A stretch of 5,575 nt of DNA from Verrucomicrobiota bacterium (GTDB taxonomy: Bacteria; Verrucomicrobiota; Verrucomicrobiia; Chthoniobacterales; UBA10450), in contig QHOR01000206.1 in NCBI GenBank assembly GCA_003219395.1, positions 1 through 5,575 of the forward strand, written 5' to 3'. The position numbers and the translations under genes were made by a program. The notes under the pieces were generated by a model. The model was not told the origin of the DNA. It made no database searches and saw nothing but the letters and a program-made list of their open reading frames with translations. Positions 1-5,575 of this stretch are shown here, piece after piece. The first letter of the stretch is position 1, and the number at the start of each line of letters is the position of its first letter.

Positions 1-1712
1 AGGAACCAGTCGAGCGCGCGCCCGTAGCCAGCGATAACGCGTTTGATGAAGTTGTTAGTATGGCGTTCCATCCAGGCGCGTTTGTGGCCGGCTTTGCGTT
101 CGCCCAAAATGCGCGCACACATCAGCGGCGTAAGCGTCAGTGACACCAGACCCGAGGCAAGAATGGCCACGATGATGGTAATGGAGAACTCGCGGAAGAT
201 GCGGCCGAGAAGTCCCGGGATGAAGACCAGCGGAATGAAAACGGCCGCCAGCGAAAGGGTCATCGAAAGAATGGTGAAAGAGATTTCGCCGGCGCTGTTG
301 AACGTCGCTTTGAGGATCGACTCACCATGTTCGGCCCGCCGGACCACGTTTTCCAAAAATACGATGGCATCGTCGACCAAGAAACCGATGGCCAACGTTA
401 GGGCCATTAACGTAAGATTGTTGATGGAGAAATTGAGCATGTACATCACGGCCACTGTAAGCAGCAGTGACATGGGCAATGCCACAGCGGGAATCAGTGT
501 GTCCGTGGCGCGGCCCAGGAAAACGTAGATGACCAGCACCACCAGCAGGAATGCGATGATGAGGGTCCATTTTACTTCGTCAGCAGAATTGACGATGGTT
601 TGTGAGCGGTCGAACACAGGCGTGAACTTGATCGATCCGGGCAAACTGGCGCGCAATTCCGGGAAGAGTGCTTTCACAGATCTGGCAACTTCCACGGCAT
701 TTGCGCCCGCCTGCCGGGAAACGGCGAGCACAACAACCGATCCGGGCGGCTTAAAGCCGCGCATCCAGAAAAACCGCGAGATGCGTTCGTCCTGCACGCT
801 CTGCCGCACATCAGCGACGTCGCGCAGGTAAACCGGCAAACCGTTTGGGTTGCGCGCCACGATCAAATCGCGATAGCCGTCGGCCTTGTCGATCTGTCCG
901 TTGGGCTGAAGAACAAAGGTACGATGCGTGCCGTCGAATTGCCCCGCGCCGGAATAGACTGTGCCCGATTTAATCCCGCTGGCCAAATCATCCATTGTCA
1001 AGCCGCGCACAGCGAGCGCAGAGGGGTCGGCCTTGACTCGGATCGCGCCTTGGACGCCATAAATGTTTACCTGTGAGACGCCCGGCAGGATGTTAATACG
1101 CTGTGCGACAGCGGTAGAGGCGTACTTATATAGGTCCCAATCCGTCAGTGTGTCTGACATCAGGCCTAACAAGTAAACGGCCTGGTCGTTCGGGTTCGTT
1201 TTTTTGAACGTCGGCGGACTCGGTAAATCTAGCGGCAACTTTCCCGTGGCGCTCTGAATGGCGGCCTGCACGTCTGTAGCAGCGTCAACGATGCTTTTGC
1301 TCAGAACAAACTGCAAAGTGAACGATGTATTTCCCTGCGTGCTTGTGCTCGTGATGATGTCGAGCCCAGGGATTTGCAAAAATTGTTTCTCCAATGGCGT
1401 GGCGATGTTGTTAGCCATCGTGGTGGGATCCGCGCCCGGGTACGAGCAGCTGACTTGAATCACTGGGTAGTCGACCGCAGGCAAATCGTTGACGGCGAGC
1501 TTCCCATAAGTAGCCAGTCCGGCAACAATCACGGACAAGGTCAGCAGCACAGTCATCACTGGCCGGCGAATAAACGGGCCGGAAAGTCCCGAGCCTTCTA
1601 CTGGAACTAACTTTGCAGTCGGGTCGGGCAAGTCCTCGGCAGACGACTTTGATTTAAATCGGTCCTTATCTCTCGTTTCGCGCTCGCCGTCGTGTTGTTC
1701 GGCGTCGTTCAT
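1..1712 (-). CDS. RND-family efflux pump, inner-membrane subunit, MdtB/AcrB type (partial, C-terminal part beyond the left edge)
   Basis: This is a proton-driven inner-membrane exporter of the hydrophobe/amphiphile RND family. It should form a trimer that pulls substrates from membrane or periplasm and passes them through an adaptor to an outer-membrane channel. The window gives 570 uninterrupted codons, about half of a usual ~1,030-1,050-residue pump. Seen: a hydrophilic N-terminus (residues 1-46); TM1 starting at FIRRPVMTVLL (47-57); a periplasmic porter part with VDYPVIQVSCSYPGADP, as in MdtB/AcrB; a TM segment with FLLVVLVIYVFLG; and the TM4 motif GFLVDDAIVFLEN. The proton-relay aspartates D447 and D448 match AcrB D407/D408. 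FSINNLTLMAL and SLTLTPLMCAR follow the MdtB pattern. The ATG is one base after the adaptor stop (TGA-C-ATG), with an AAAGGG 11 nt upstream at 1724-1729, which supports this start. The N-terminus is about 40 residues longer than in AcrB. Family is certain; substrate is unknown. Confidence 0.96.
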   Translation of the reverse strand, partial: MNDAEQHDGERETRDKDRFKSKSSAEDLPDPTAKLVPVEGSGLSGPFIRRPVMTVLLTLSVIVAGLATYGKLAVNDLPAVDYPVIQVSCSYPGADPTTMANNIATPLEKQFLQIPGLDIITSTSTQGNTSFTLQFVLSKSIVDAATDVQAAIQSATGKLPLDLPSPPTFKKTNPNDQAVYLLGLMSDTLTDWDLYKYASTAVAQRINILPGVSQVNIYGVQGAIRVKADPSALAVRGLTMDDLASGIKSGTVYSGAGQFDGTHRTFVLQPNGQIDKADGYRDLIVARNPNGLPVYLRDVADVRQSVQDERISRFFWMRGFKPPGSVVVLAVSRQAGANAVEVARSVKALFPELRASLPGSIKFTPVFDRSQTIVNSADEVKWTLIIAFLLVVLVIYVFLGRATDTLIPAVALPMSLLLTVAVMYMLNFSINNLTLMALTLAIGFLVDDAIVFLENVVRRAEHGESILKATFNSAGEISFTILSMTLSLAAVFIPLVFIPGLLGRIFREFSITIIVAILASGLVSLTLTPLMCARILGERKAGHKRAWMERHTNNFIKRVIAGYGRALDWF

Positions 1713-1713
1713 G

Positions 1714-2916
1714 TCACATTGAGCCCTTTGAAGCAGCCGACTCTTGAGAGTTTCCGGGGCTTGCGGTCACATGTGGTTGGGGCGCCACCTTGGCTCCAGG
1801 TGCAAGCGCAAGCTGGCCGGTAACCACGACAGTCTCCCCTGGTTTCACGCCGCTCTCGACGACGGTAAGGTCGCCTTCCTGAATTTGACCCGGGCTCACA
1901 GAGCGAAGATCAACTGTGTTGTCGGGTTTCACCACGAACACAAACGGCCCGCTCTGGCTGACTTGGACAGCTTGGGACGGAACAAGCATGGCGTTTTTCA
2001 GCACGTCCAAGATGAAACGGACTTGCACAAATTCCGACGGCCACAGCGCGCGGTCGGGATTCGGGGTGACACCGCGCGCTTTCACCGTTCCGGAGCCCGG
2101 TTGCACTGCATTGTCAATGAAGTAGAGATCTCCGACGCGCGGCGAGATCGTACCATCTGGTAGATAAGTTTGCACTTTGACGTTTGCCCCGCCGAGATAT
2201 TTTCGCACGAGAGCAAGATCGTTCTCGGCCACGGTGAAATCGGTATAAATGGGGTCGAGGCCTTGGATTGTAACAAGCGATGGAATCGAAGGCCCGACCA
2301 GGTTACCGACGTCGACATTCCGCAGACCCACGCGTCCATTGATCGGTGATTTAACGTAGCACCAGTCGAGGTTCACCTGGGCAGACTCGACCGCGGCCTG
2401 CGACTTCTGCGCGTTGGCCACAGCCGTGTCGTAGTCCTGTTGGGAAATGACTTTTCTCGCGCGCAAGTCCTCCTGTCGCTTCAGAGTCACCCGATCGAGT
2501 TCGGCTTGCGCTTTCGCCTGGTCGAGAGCGGCTTGAAACGGGCGCGGATCAATTGTGAAAAGCAAATCGCCTTTCTTGACGTCGGAGCCATCCTGGAAAT
2601 GCCGCCCGATGATGACGCCGTTAACCTGCGCCTGCACTTGCACAGTTTCGTACGCGGCGCACGTCCCGATTTCGTCGAGATAAAGCGGCACATCTTTAGT
2701 GATGACCTTGGCTACCGTCACAGGACGCACCGGGGCTTCCGACGCTCCCGGCGTGCCGATACCTCGCTCAAAGCTACGAAGCAGGACCAAGACGGCCAGC
2801 ACAGCGAAGAGCAGGTATGCCCACCGCGGGATAGAGTGCGCACCAGCCCGACGCGATTTCGTTGCTTGGGGGGCGTTATGCGCGACGCGACGATCTTCCT
2901 CTTGCACGATGTTCAT
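1714..2916 (-). CDS. RND efflux periplasmic adaptor (membrane fusion protein, HlyD/AcrA family, MdtA-like)
   Basis: The 400-residue product is the periplasmic adaptor that joins the RND pump to an outer-membrane channel. Layout: cytoplasmic basic tail; one membrane anchor at about 33-47 (AYLLFAVLAVLVLL), with no lipobox cysteine, so an anchored protein rather than a lipoprotein; first lipoyl half with VQAQVNGVI at 94-102 and HFQDGSDVKKGDLLFTIDP at 106-124; alpha-helical hairpin at about 126-180, rich in Ala, Gln and Lys; second lipoyl half with VKSPINGRVG at 188-197; then beta-barrel and membrane-proximal domains with LVPSQAVQV at 311-319. The order and wording follow E. coli MdtA closely. 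The ATG has a good ribosome site (AGGG, 6 nt away) and lies inside the 3' end of the marR gene (41-bp overlap); its stop is one base before the pump ATG. Translational coupling of all three genes is likely. Substrate cannot be deduced. Confidence 0.96.
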   Translation of the reverse strand: MNIVQEEDRRVAHNAPQATKSRRAGAHSIPRWAYLLFAVLAVLVLLRSFERGIGTPGASEAPVRPVTVAKVITKDVPLYLDEIGTCAAYETVQVQAQVNGVIIGRHFQDGSDVKKGDLLFTIDPRPFQAALDQAKAQAELDRVTLKRQEDLRARKVISQQDYDTAVANAQKSQAAVESAQVNLDWCYVKSPINGRVGLRNVDVGNLVGPSIPSLVTIQGLDPIYTDFTVAENDLALVRKYLGGANVKVQTYLPDGTISPRVGDLYFIDNAVQPGSGTVKARGVTPNPDRALWPSEFVQVRFILDVLKNAMLVPSQAVQVSQSGPFVFVVKPDNTVDLRSVSPGQIQEGDLTVVESGVKPGETVVVTGQLALAPGAKVAPQPHVTASPGNSQESAASKGSM

Positions 2917-3397
2917 CTTTTACCCTGGTCGCCTTGGTCGAGGGGAATTTCGCCAGCGCGCCATTTCCGTTTTTCTTTTCCGCTTTTGCGTGAATCTGCG
3001 TGAGCACGCGCACGCAAGTACGCAAGTCCGCAGCCGAAATATTTTCCAGTAATTCGTGGCGAAGTTCTTCGGCGGCCGCGTTGATCCGGGAGATCACATT
3101 CTGCGCGCGCCGGCCGAGCAACACCATCTTGCACCGGCGATCGTGTGGCGAGGTTCTCCGGATAATCCAGTCCTCGTTCTCCAGCCGATGCAACAACGGA
3201 ACCAATGACGGCTCCTCGATACCCAATCGCTCTGCGATCGCAGTCTGTGTCAGCGCGTTTCTCGCCAATGAGAGATGCAGCAGGGTGCGCCATTTAGCCT
3301 GGCTCAAACCCATTGGCTTGAGTCGTTCGTCCAACTTCAGTCGCCACGCACGAGCGGTCCCGTGAAGCAGCGGCCCGAATGTTTCGCCTTCAGCCAT
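2876..3397 (-). CDS. MarR/SlyA-family winged-helix transcriptional regulator, likely local repressor of the efflux genes
   Basis: The 173-residue product is a dimeric ligand-responsive DNA-binding protein, usually a repressor. Seen: an N-terminal helix with ARAWRLKLDERLKPMGLSQA (15-34), typical of MarR dimerisation and linker helices; the helix-turn-helix LTQTAIAERLGIEEPSLVPLLHRLE (49-73), with recognition helix at about 60-73; the wing with the D-x-R pattern SPHDRRCKMVLL (83-94); then C-terminal dimerisation helices at about 98-140. The last 30 or so residues form a basic tail (ending RARGRSSRRA) beyond the usual ~145-residue length, and overlap the adaptor start. Two cysteines, C89 in the wing and C128, are present; redox sensing is possible but unsupported. 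The ATG is 12 bp after a perfect palindrome, which suggests autorepression. No convincing Shine-Dalgarno precedes the ATG. The start is kept because the family N-terminus begins just after it. The ligand is unknown. Confidence 0.93.
   Translation of the reverse strand: MAEGETFGPLLHGTARAWRLKLDERLKPMGLSQAKWRTLLHLSLARNALTQTAIAERLGIEEPSLVPLLHRLENEDWIIRRTSPHDRRCKMVLLGRRAQNVISRINAAAEELRHELLENISAADLRTCVRVLTQIHAKAEKKNGNGALAKFPSTKATRVKDEHRARGRSSRRA
2923..2926 (-). promoter_or_regulatory. Ribosome binding site of the adaptor gene, inside the marR coding sequence
   Basis: On the minus strand CCAGGG-TAAAAG-ATG places an AGGG core 6 nt before the ATG at 2914-2916. It is the clearest Shine-Dalgarno site in the window. 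It decides the adaptor start even though that start overlaps the last 41 bp of the marR gene. Confidence 0.6.
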
Positions 3398-3409
3398 GTA
3401 ACGCAGGTA

Positions 3410-3433
3410 AATTGGTTAGCATGCTAACCAATT
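3410..3433. promoter_or_regulatory. Perfect 24-bp palindrome, probable MarR/SlyA-type operator
   Basis: The half-site AATTGGTTAGCA is followed directly by its exact reverse complement, with no spacer and no mismatch. The 12-bp core TTAGCATGCTAA (3416-3427) differs at one base from the SlyA consensus TTAGCAAGCTAA known from enterobacteria. It sits 12 bp before the marR ATG and where the -10 element would fall if the TTGACA at 3448-3453 is the -35. Binding there should block transcription of marR, adaptor and pump. That MarR binds here is inferred from position and symmetry. Confidence 0.85.
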
Positions 3434-3453
3434 CCAATCTGCCAGCCTGTCAA
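3425..3453 (-). promoter_or_regulatory. Candidate promoter of the marR-adaptor-pump operon
   Basis: On the minus strand a perfect -35 hexamer TTGACA lies at 3453-3448, just past the glycosyltransferase stop. At 17-bp spacing the -10 position is TGGTTA (3430-3425), a poor match that lies inside the palindrome. The -35 and its placement are attractive; the -10 is weak, so the exact start of transcription is uncertain. Confidence 0.35.
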
Positions 3454-3455
3454 TG

Positions 3456-4895
3456 TTATTTAGGGGCAATTTCGTAGAGAAGTAGCTCGCGTTTACGATA
3501 ATCCCGCACACGAGCACGCAGGTGCGCAGCCCCCGGCGCTAATCGCGGTGCATTCGTCACTTCCGCTTCTTTGTCGCTTTGAATAAGAAAATAATGCGCA
3601 TCAGGGGGTAGTTCCTGGAGGTCGCTCACGTAGCCGAGCGGCGGTTTTACGTAAAAAAATACCGGCTGGTACTCCGGGTTTACGGCATACAGCGTCTCGT
3701 TCGGAGGAATCACGGAATTAATTTCGGCGGCGGCCTTCTTCACTTGTTGCCTATTGGTCAAGATGAGCGCCGTAAGCGGATAACCAATCACTCCAATGAC
3801 GAGTCCAACTCCGACGAAGAGCGCAACTATTTTGTCCCACGTCCGCTCGTCCTTCATCGATGCCCCGGGCCACTGCAATGCATGCCCTGTATAGCTCATC
3901 GCCAGGAGCCAGGAAGCGGGAGCTATTACCGGCATGCTGTACCGGGGCAGAGCGCCAGGAACCAGGTTTAGCGCGAGAAACGGGAGCGCTATTCCCCAAA
4001 CGAGAGCCCGCGCGACCCGGCGCTCAACCGAGTCGTGAAATTTTGGAAACCTTATGAATGGCAAGAGCAGAACCCAGGGCAGAAAATAGACAAGAGAGCG
4101 CGGGATATTTTGAATCCAACTGGCAAATCTAAAATCGAGGCCTCGGAGCCGTCCTGTGAACTGATTCGACCACTTGGCTGCCGCCATGTGCGTCGTGGTG
4201 TTTTGCATAAAGGGAATCGCCCACATTCCGAAGATCGCCAGCATAATCGCAAGCCCGGCGAAATGCGCTGGGTGAATCAACAGTCGCCATTCTTTAGTTT
4301 GCCAAAGGACACCAAGCACAATCGCGTAAAAAAAAATTAGATGGGTTGGCCCTTTCGCCAAAAGTCCAAGCCCCAGAAAAATAGATGCCGGCACCCAAAC
4401 GAGCCACGCCGATTTCCGTTGGATGAAAAAGCTCAGCCAAAAGATAATCGAAAGACCAGAAAGAGAAATATACAGGGCTTCGATTTCAATTAGCCGACCT
4501 TTTTCTATCATTCCGATGTTTGTCATCCAAACGAGAGCCGCGATAATCGATCCTCTCGCACCCAGAGCGGCGCGCGCCACGGTGACAAATGCAATCGCAA
4601 CTGCCAGCACGGAAGCTGCCGATGGCAGGCGTGCGGTCCATTCGTTGCGCACACCAAATATTCGAAAGGATGCCGCTACGAGCCAATTCACGAGCGGCGG
4701 CTTCCGGAAATAGGGATTTCCTCCTACTTCAGGAACTATGTAGTTACCGGAGTTAAGCATCCCGATCGCTGGCAAGATGCGTCGTCCTTCCTCTCCTTTG
4801 ATGGCAATGGAACCAAGCGCGGGCAGGTAGATTACCGCCCACGCGAGAAGGACGACGAGAACGGCGACGAGGCGCGAATTCATTGGGTGCTGCAT
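3456..4895 (-). CDS. ArnT/PMT-like integral-membrane glycosyltransferase (GT83/GT39 type)
   Basis: The 479-residue product is a GT-C-fold enzyme that would take a sugar from a polyprenyl-phosphate donor and attach it to lipid or protein on the periplasmic side of the inner membrane. Seen: TM1 at about 8-29; a first periplasmic loop with GEEGRRILPAIGMLNSGNYI (34-53) and PYFRKPPLVNW (61-71), the ArnT-like pattern with acidic E35/E36 where the catalytic acid is expected; TARLPSA (87-93); GRLIEIEAL (133-141); LLAKGPTHLIFFY (178-190); LPRYSMPVIAPASWLL (316-331), like the family's RYxLP motif; about 11-12 membrane segments; and a soluble C-terminal domain from about 381. Length fits the small end of the family. 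The start could be M1 or M5 (4883); neither has a clear Shine-Dalgarno. A TTGATT/TATCGA promoter-like pair ends only 2 nt before M1, which would favour M5 or a leaderless start. The acceptor (lipid A, glycan or protein) cannot be told. Confidence 0.88.
   Translation of the reverse strand: MQHPMNSRLVAVLVVLLAWAVIYLPALGSIAIKGEEGRRILPAIGMLNSGNYIVPEVGGNPYFRKPPLVNWLVAASFRIFGVRNEWTARLPSAASVLAVAIAFVTVARAALGARGSIIAALVWMTNIGMIEKGRLIEIEALYISLSGLSIIFWLSFFIQRKSAWLVWVPASIFLGLGLLAKGPTHLIFFYAIVLGVLWQTKEWRLLIHPAHFAGLAIMLAIFGMWAIPFMQNTTTHMAAAKWSNQFTGRLRGLDFRFASWIQNIPRSLVYFLPWVLLLPFIRFPKFHDSVERRVARALVWGIALPFLALNLVPGALPRYSMPVIAPASWLLAMSYTGHALQWPGASMKDERTWDKIVALFVGVGLVIGVIGYPLTALILTNRQQVKKAAAEINSVIPPNETLYAVNPEYQPVFFYVKPPLGYVSDLQELPPDAHYFLIQSDKEAEVTNAPRLAPGAAHLRARVRDYRKRELLLYEIAPK
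4328..4336. repeat. Nine-base A/T homopolymer inside the glycosyltransferase gene
   Basis: Nine A on the plus strand (T9 in the coding strand) encode the I-F-F-Y stretch of a membrane segment (residues 187-190 region). The frame is intact here. A one-base slip would truncate the protein after about 190 residues. A shorter A7 tract lies at 3653-3659 in the same gene. Confidence 0.9.
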
Positions 4896-4939
4896 GTTCG
4901 ATATGGAGCGTTGAAGGTCAAATCAAACCGACCGGTACC

Positions 4940-4968
4940 TTGACGGGAAAGGCTCAAGACAGTAACCT
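4940..4968 (+). promoter_or_regulatory. Candidate sigma70-type promoter for nusA
   Basis: TTGACG (4940-4945, five of six consensus bases) is followed after exactly 17 bp by TAACCT (4963-4968, three of six). Transcription would start near 4975, about 20 nt before the terminator hairpin and about 70 nt before the nusA ATG. The -10 is weak. Confidence 0.35.
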
Positions 4969-4993
4969 AAGCGTCGAGTCCGCGCGCTGATGA

Positions 4994-5021
4994 GAGTGGG
5001 AACTGGCGTCCCACTCTTTTT
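4994..5021 (+). terminator. Intrinsic (rho-independent) terminator in the nusA leader, probable attenuator
   Basis: A perfect 8-bp stem, GAGTGGGA (4994-5001) with TCCCACTC (5009-5016), encloses a 7-nt loop ACTGGCG and is followed by TTTTT (5017-5021). An outer A-T pair (4993/5017) can extend it. It is directional: the minus strand has no T-run after the stem. No plus-strand gene is seen between 4896 and the stem, and nusA starts 22 bp after the T-run, so it more likely controls read-through into nusA than ends another gene. Confidence 0.8.
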
Positions 5022-5043
5022 AGTCTGCGGGCTGCATGTTTTT

Positions 5044-5575
5044 ATGAACGCAGAATTTATCGCGATGCTTGATTATCTGGAGCGGGAGCGCGGAATTAAA
5101 CGCGAAATCCTGCTCGAGGCAGTCTCGAACGCCCTGCTCTCAGCCTCTAAGAAGAGCGTTGGGGCTTCGCGAGATCTGCGCATCGACATCAATCCGAAGA
5201 CTGGAGAAATCCGGGCACTGGCCAACTTGGTGGTAGTCGATGTGGTCACTAATCCGCAGGATGAAATCGACCTGTCGAAAGCGCGCAAGATCAAGCCGGA
5301 TGCGAATGTCGGCGACGCCATCGAAGTGGAAGTGACCCCGAAGAATTTTGGACGCATCGCCGCGCAAACGGCAAAACAAGCCATGATGCAGCGGATTCGT
5401 CAGGCCGAGAAAGAAATGATCTACGAGGAATTTAAAGATCGGGCGGGCGAAATCGTCAGTGGAACAGTGCGGCGCTTCGATCGTTCGGATGTCATTCTCG
5501 ATCTTGGAAAATTCGAGGCCATCATGCCCCAACGCGAGCGGGTGGTGGTAGAAGATTACAACGTTGGCGACCGGC
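5044..5575 (+). CDS. nusA: Transcription termination/antitermination factor NusA (partial, C-terminus beyond the right edge)
   Basis: NusA binds RNA polymerase and nascent RNA, promotes pausing and intrinsic termination, and takes part in antitermination complexes. The first 177 residues are present. Seen: the polymerase-binding N-terminal domain (about 1-130) with LVVVDVVTNPQDEIDLSKAR (62-81) and the hallmark FGRIAAQTAKQAM (102-114); and the beginning of the S1 RNA-binding domain from about 136, GEIVSGTVRRFDRSDVILDLG (135-155, written in part as in the family). The KH1 and KH2 domains should follow off the right edge. The ATG at 5044 aligns with the start of E. coli NusA (MNKEI...). An in-frame ATG at 4990 would add 18 residues but lies at the terminator, so I reject it as main start. 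There is no strong Shine-Dalgarno, only GGG about 12 nt upstream. rimP, the usual upstream partner in many bacteria, is absent here. Confidence 0.97.
   Translation, partial: MNAEFIAMLDYLERERGIKREILLEAVSNALLSASKKSVGASRDLRIDINPKTGEIRALANLVVVDVVTNPQDEIDLSKARKIKPDANVGDAIEVEVTPKNFGRIAAQTAKQAMMQRIRQAEKEMIYEEFKDRAGEIVSGTVRRFDRSDVILDLGKFEAIMPQRERVVVEDYNVGDR

Larger units (their letters stand above)
4896..5043. other. Divergent intergenic region between the glycosyltransferase gene and nusA
   Basis: The 148-bp region must hold the promoters for two divergent genes. It contains a candidate nusA promoter and a plus-strand intrinsic terminator (annotated separately). No tRNA-like fold or rimP coding sequence is seen. 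Confidence 0.8.

Noticed and set aside
43..528. Plus-strand open frame of 161 codons over the left part of the window
   Set aside because: It is antisense to the RND pump, whose minus-strand frame reads with clear family motifs. The product is rich in Arg, Ser, Met and Thr with no recognisable motif.
1200..1206. A7 run in the pump coding strand as a programmed frameshift site
   Set aside because: The run is phased TTC-AAA-AAA-ACG, not as a slippery X-XXY-YYZ heptamer, and the zero frame stays open with good homology on both sides.
1..1712. Possible broken efflux pump, since no complete reading frame covers this stretch
   Set aside because: Reading the minus strand from the ATG at 1712 gives 570 codons without stop or frame change; the gene is simply cut by the window edge.
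2440..3003. Plus-strand open frame of 187 codons
   Set aside because: It runs antisense to the adaptor and the marR end, both well supported. It is a shadow of GC-rich coding sequence.
4939..4958. Short inverted repeat CTTGA / TCAAG between the glycosyltransferase and nusA
   Set aside because: Only 5 bp per arm with a 10-nt loop and no T-run; too weak to call an operator or a structure.
4994..5021. Terminator hairpin as the end of a minus-strand gene
   Set aside because: On the minus strand no T-run follows the stem, and the hairpin lies upstream, not downstream, of the minus-strand glycosyltransferase.
5140..5532. Minus-strand open frame of 130 codons at the right edge
   Set aside because: It is antisense to nusA, which is unmistakable; the product shows no known domain.

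Overview
The window reads as a stretch of Gram-negative bacterial chromosome. It holds four genes packed on the minus strand and the start of a fifth gene running divergently on the plus strand. The tripartite-efflux genes imply an outer membrane. The NusA N-terminus (opening MNAEFIAMLDYLERERG, with the RIAAQTAKQ hallmark) looks to me most like NusA of Verrucomicrobiota, possibly a soil lineage. That placement is memory-based inference, not a database result. No mobile element, tRNA, rRNA or CRISPR array is visible.

Layout from right to left on the minus strand: a PMT/ArnT-type membrane glycosyltransferase (3456-4895); a 57-bp gap with a perfect 24-bp palindrome resembling a MarR/SlyA operator; a MarR-family regulator (2876-3397); an MdtA-like periplasmic adaptor (1714-2916) whose start lies inside the end of the marR gene; and, one base after its stop, an MdtB-like RND pump (1-1712) that runs off the left edge still open. 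Regulator, adaptor and pump form a compact operon that is probably autoregulated through the palindrome. An inducing ligand would release MarR and raise expression of the pump that exports it. No outer-membrane channel gene is in view; one could lie further left.

On the plus strand, nusA starts at 5044 and runs off the right edge. Its 148-bp upstream region is shared with the divergent glycosyltransferase. It contains a candidate sigma70-type promoter and then a canonical intrinsic terminator (8-bp stem, 7-nt loop, T5) only 22 bp before the nusA ATG. No plus-strand gene lies between the glycosyltransferase start and this terminator, so it probably acts as a leader attenuator of nusA. NusA itself stimulates intrinsic termination, so negative autoregulation is a natural hypothesis. 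This, together with the MarR palindrome, is the most interesting part of the window. I see no wholly new protein system.
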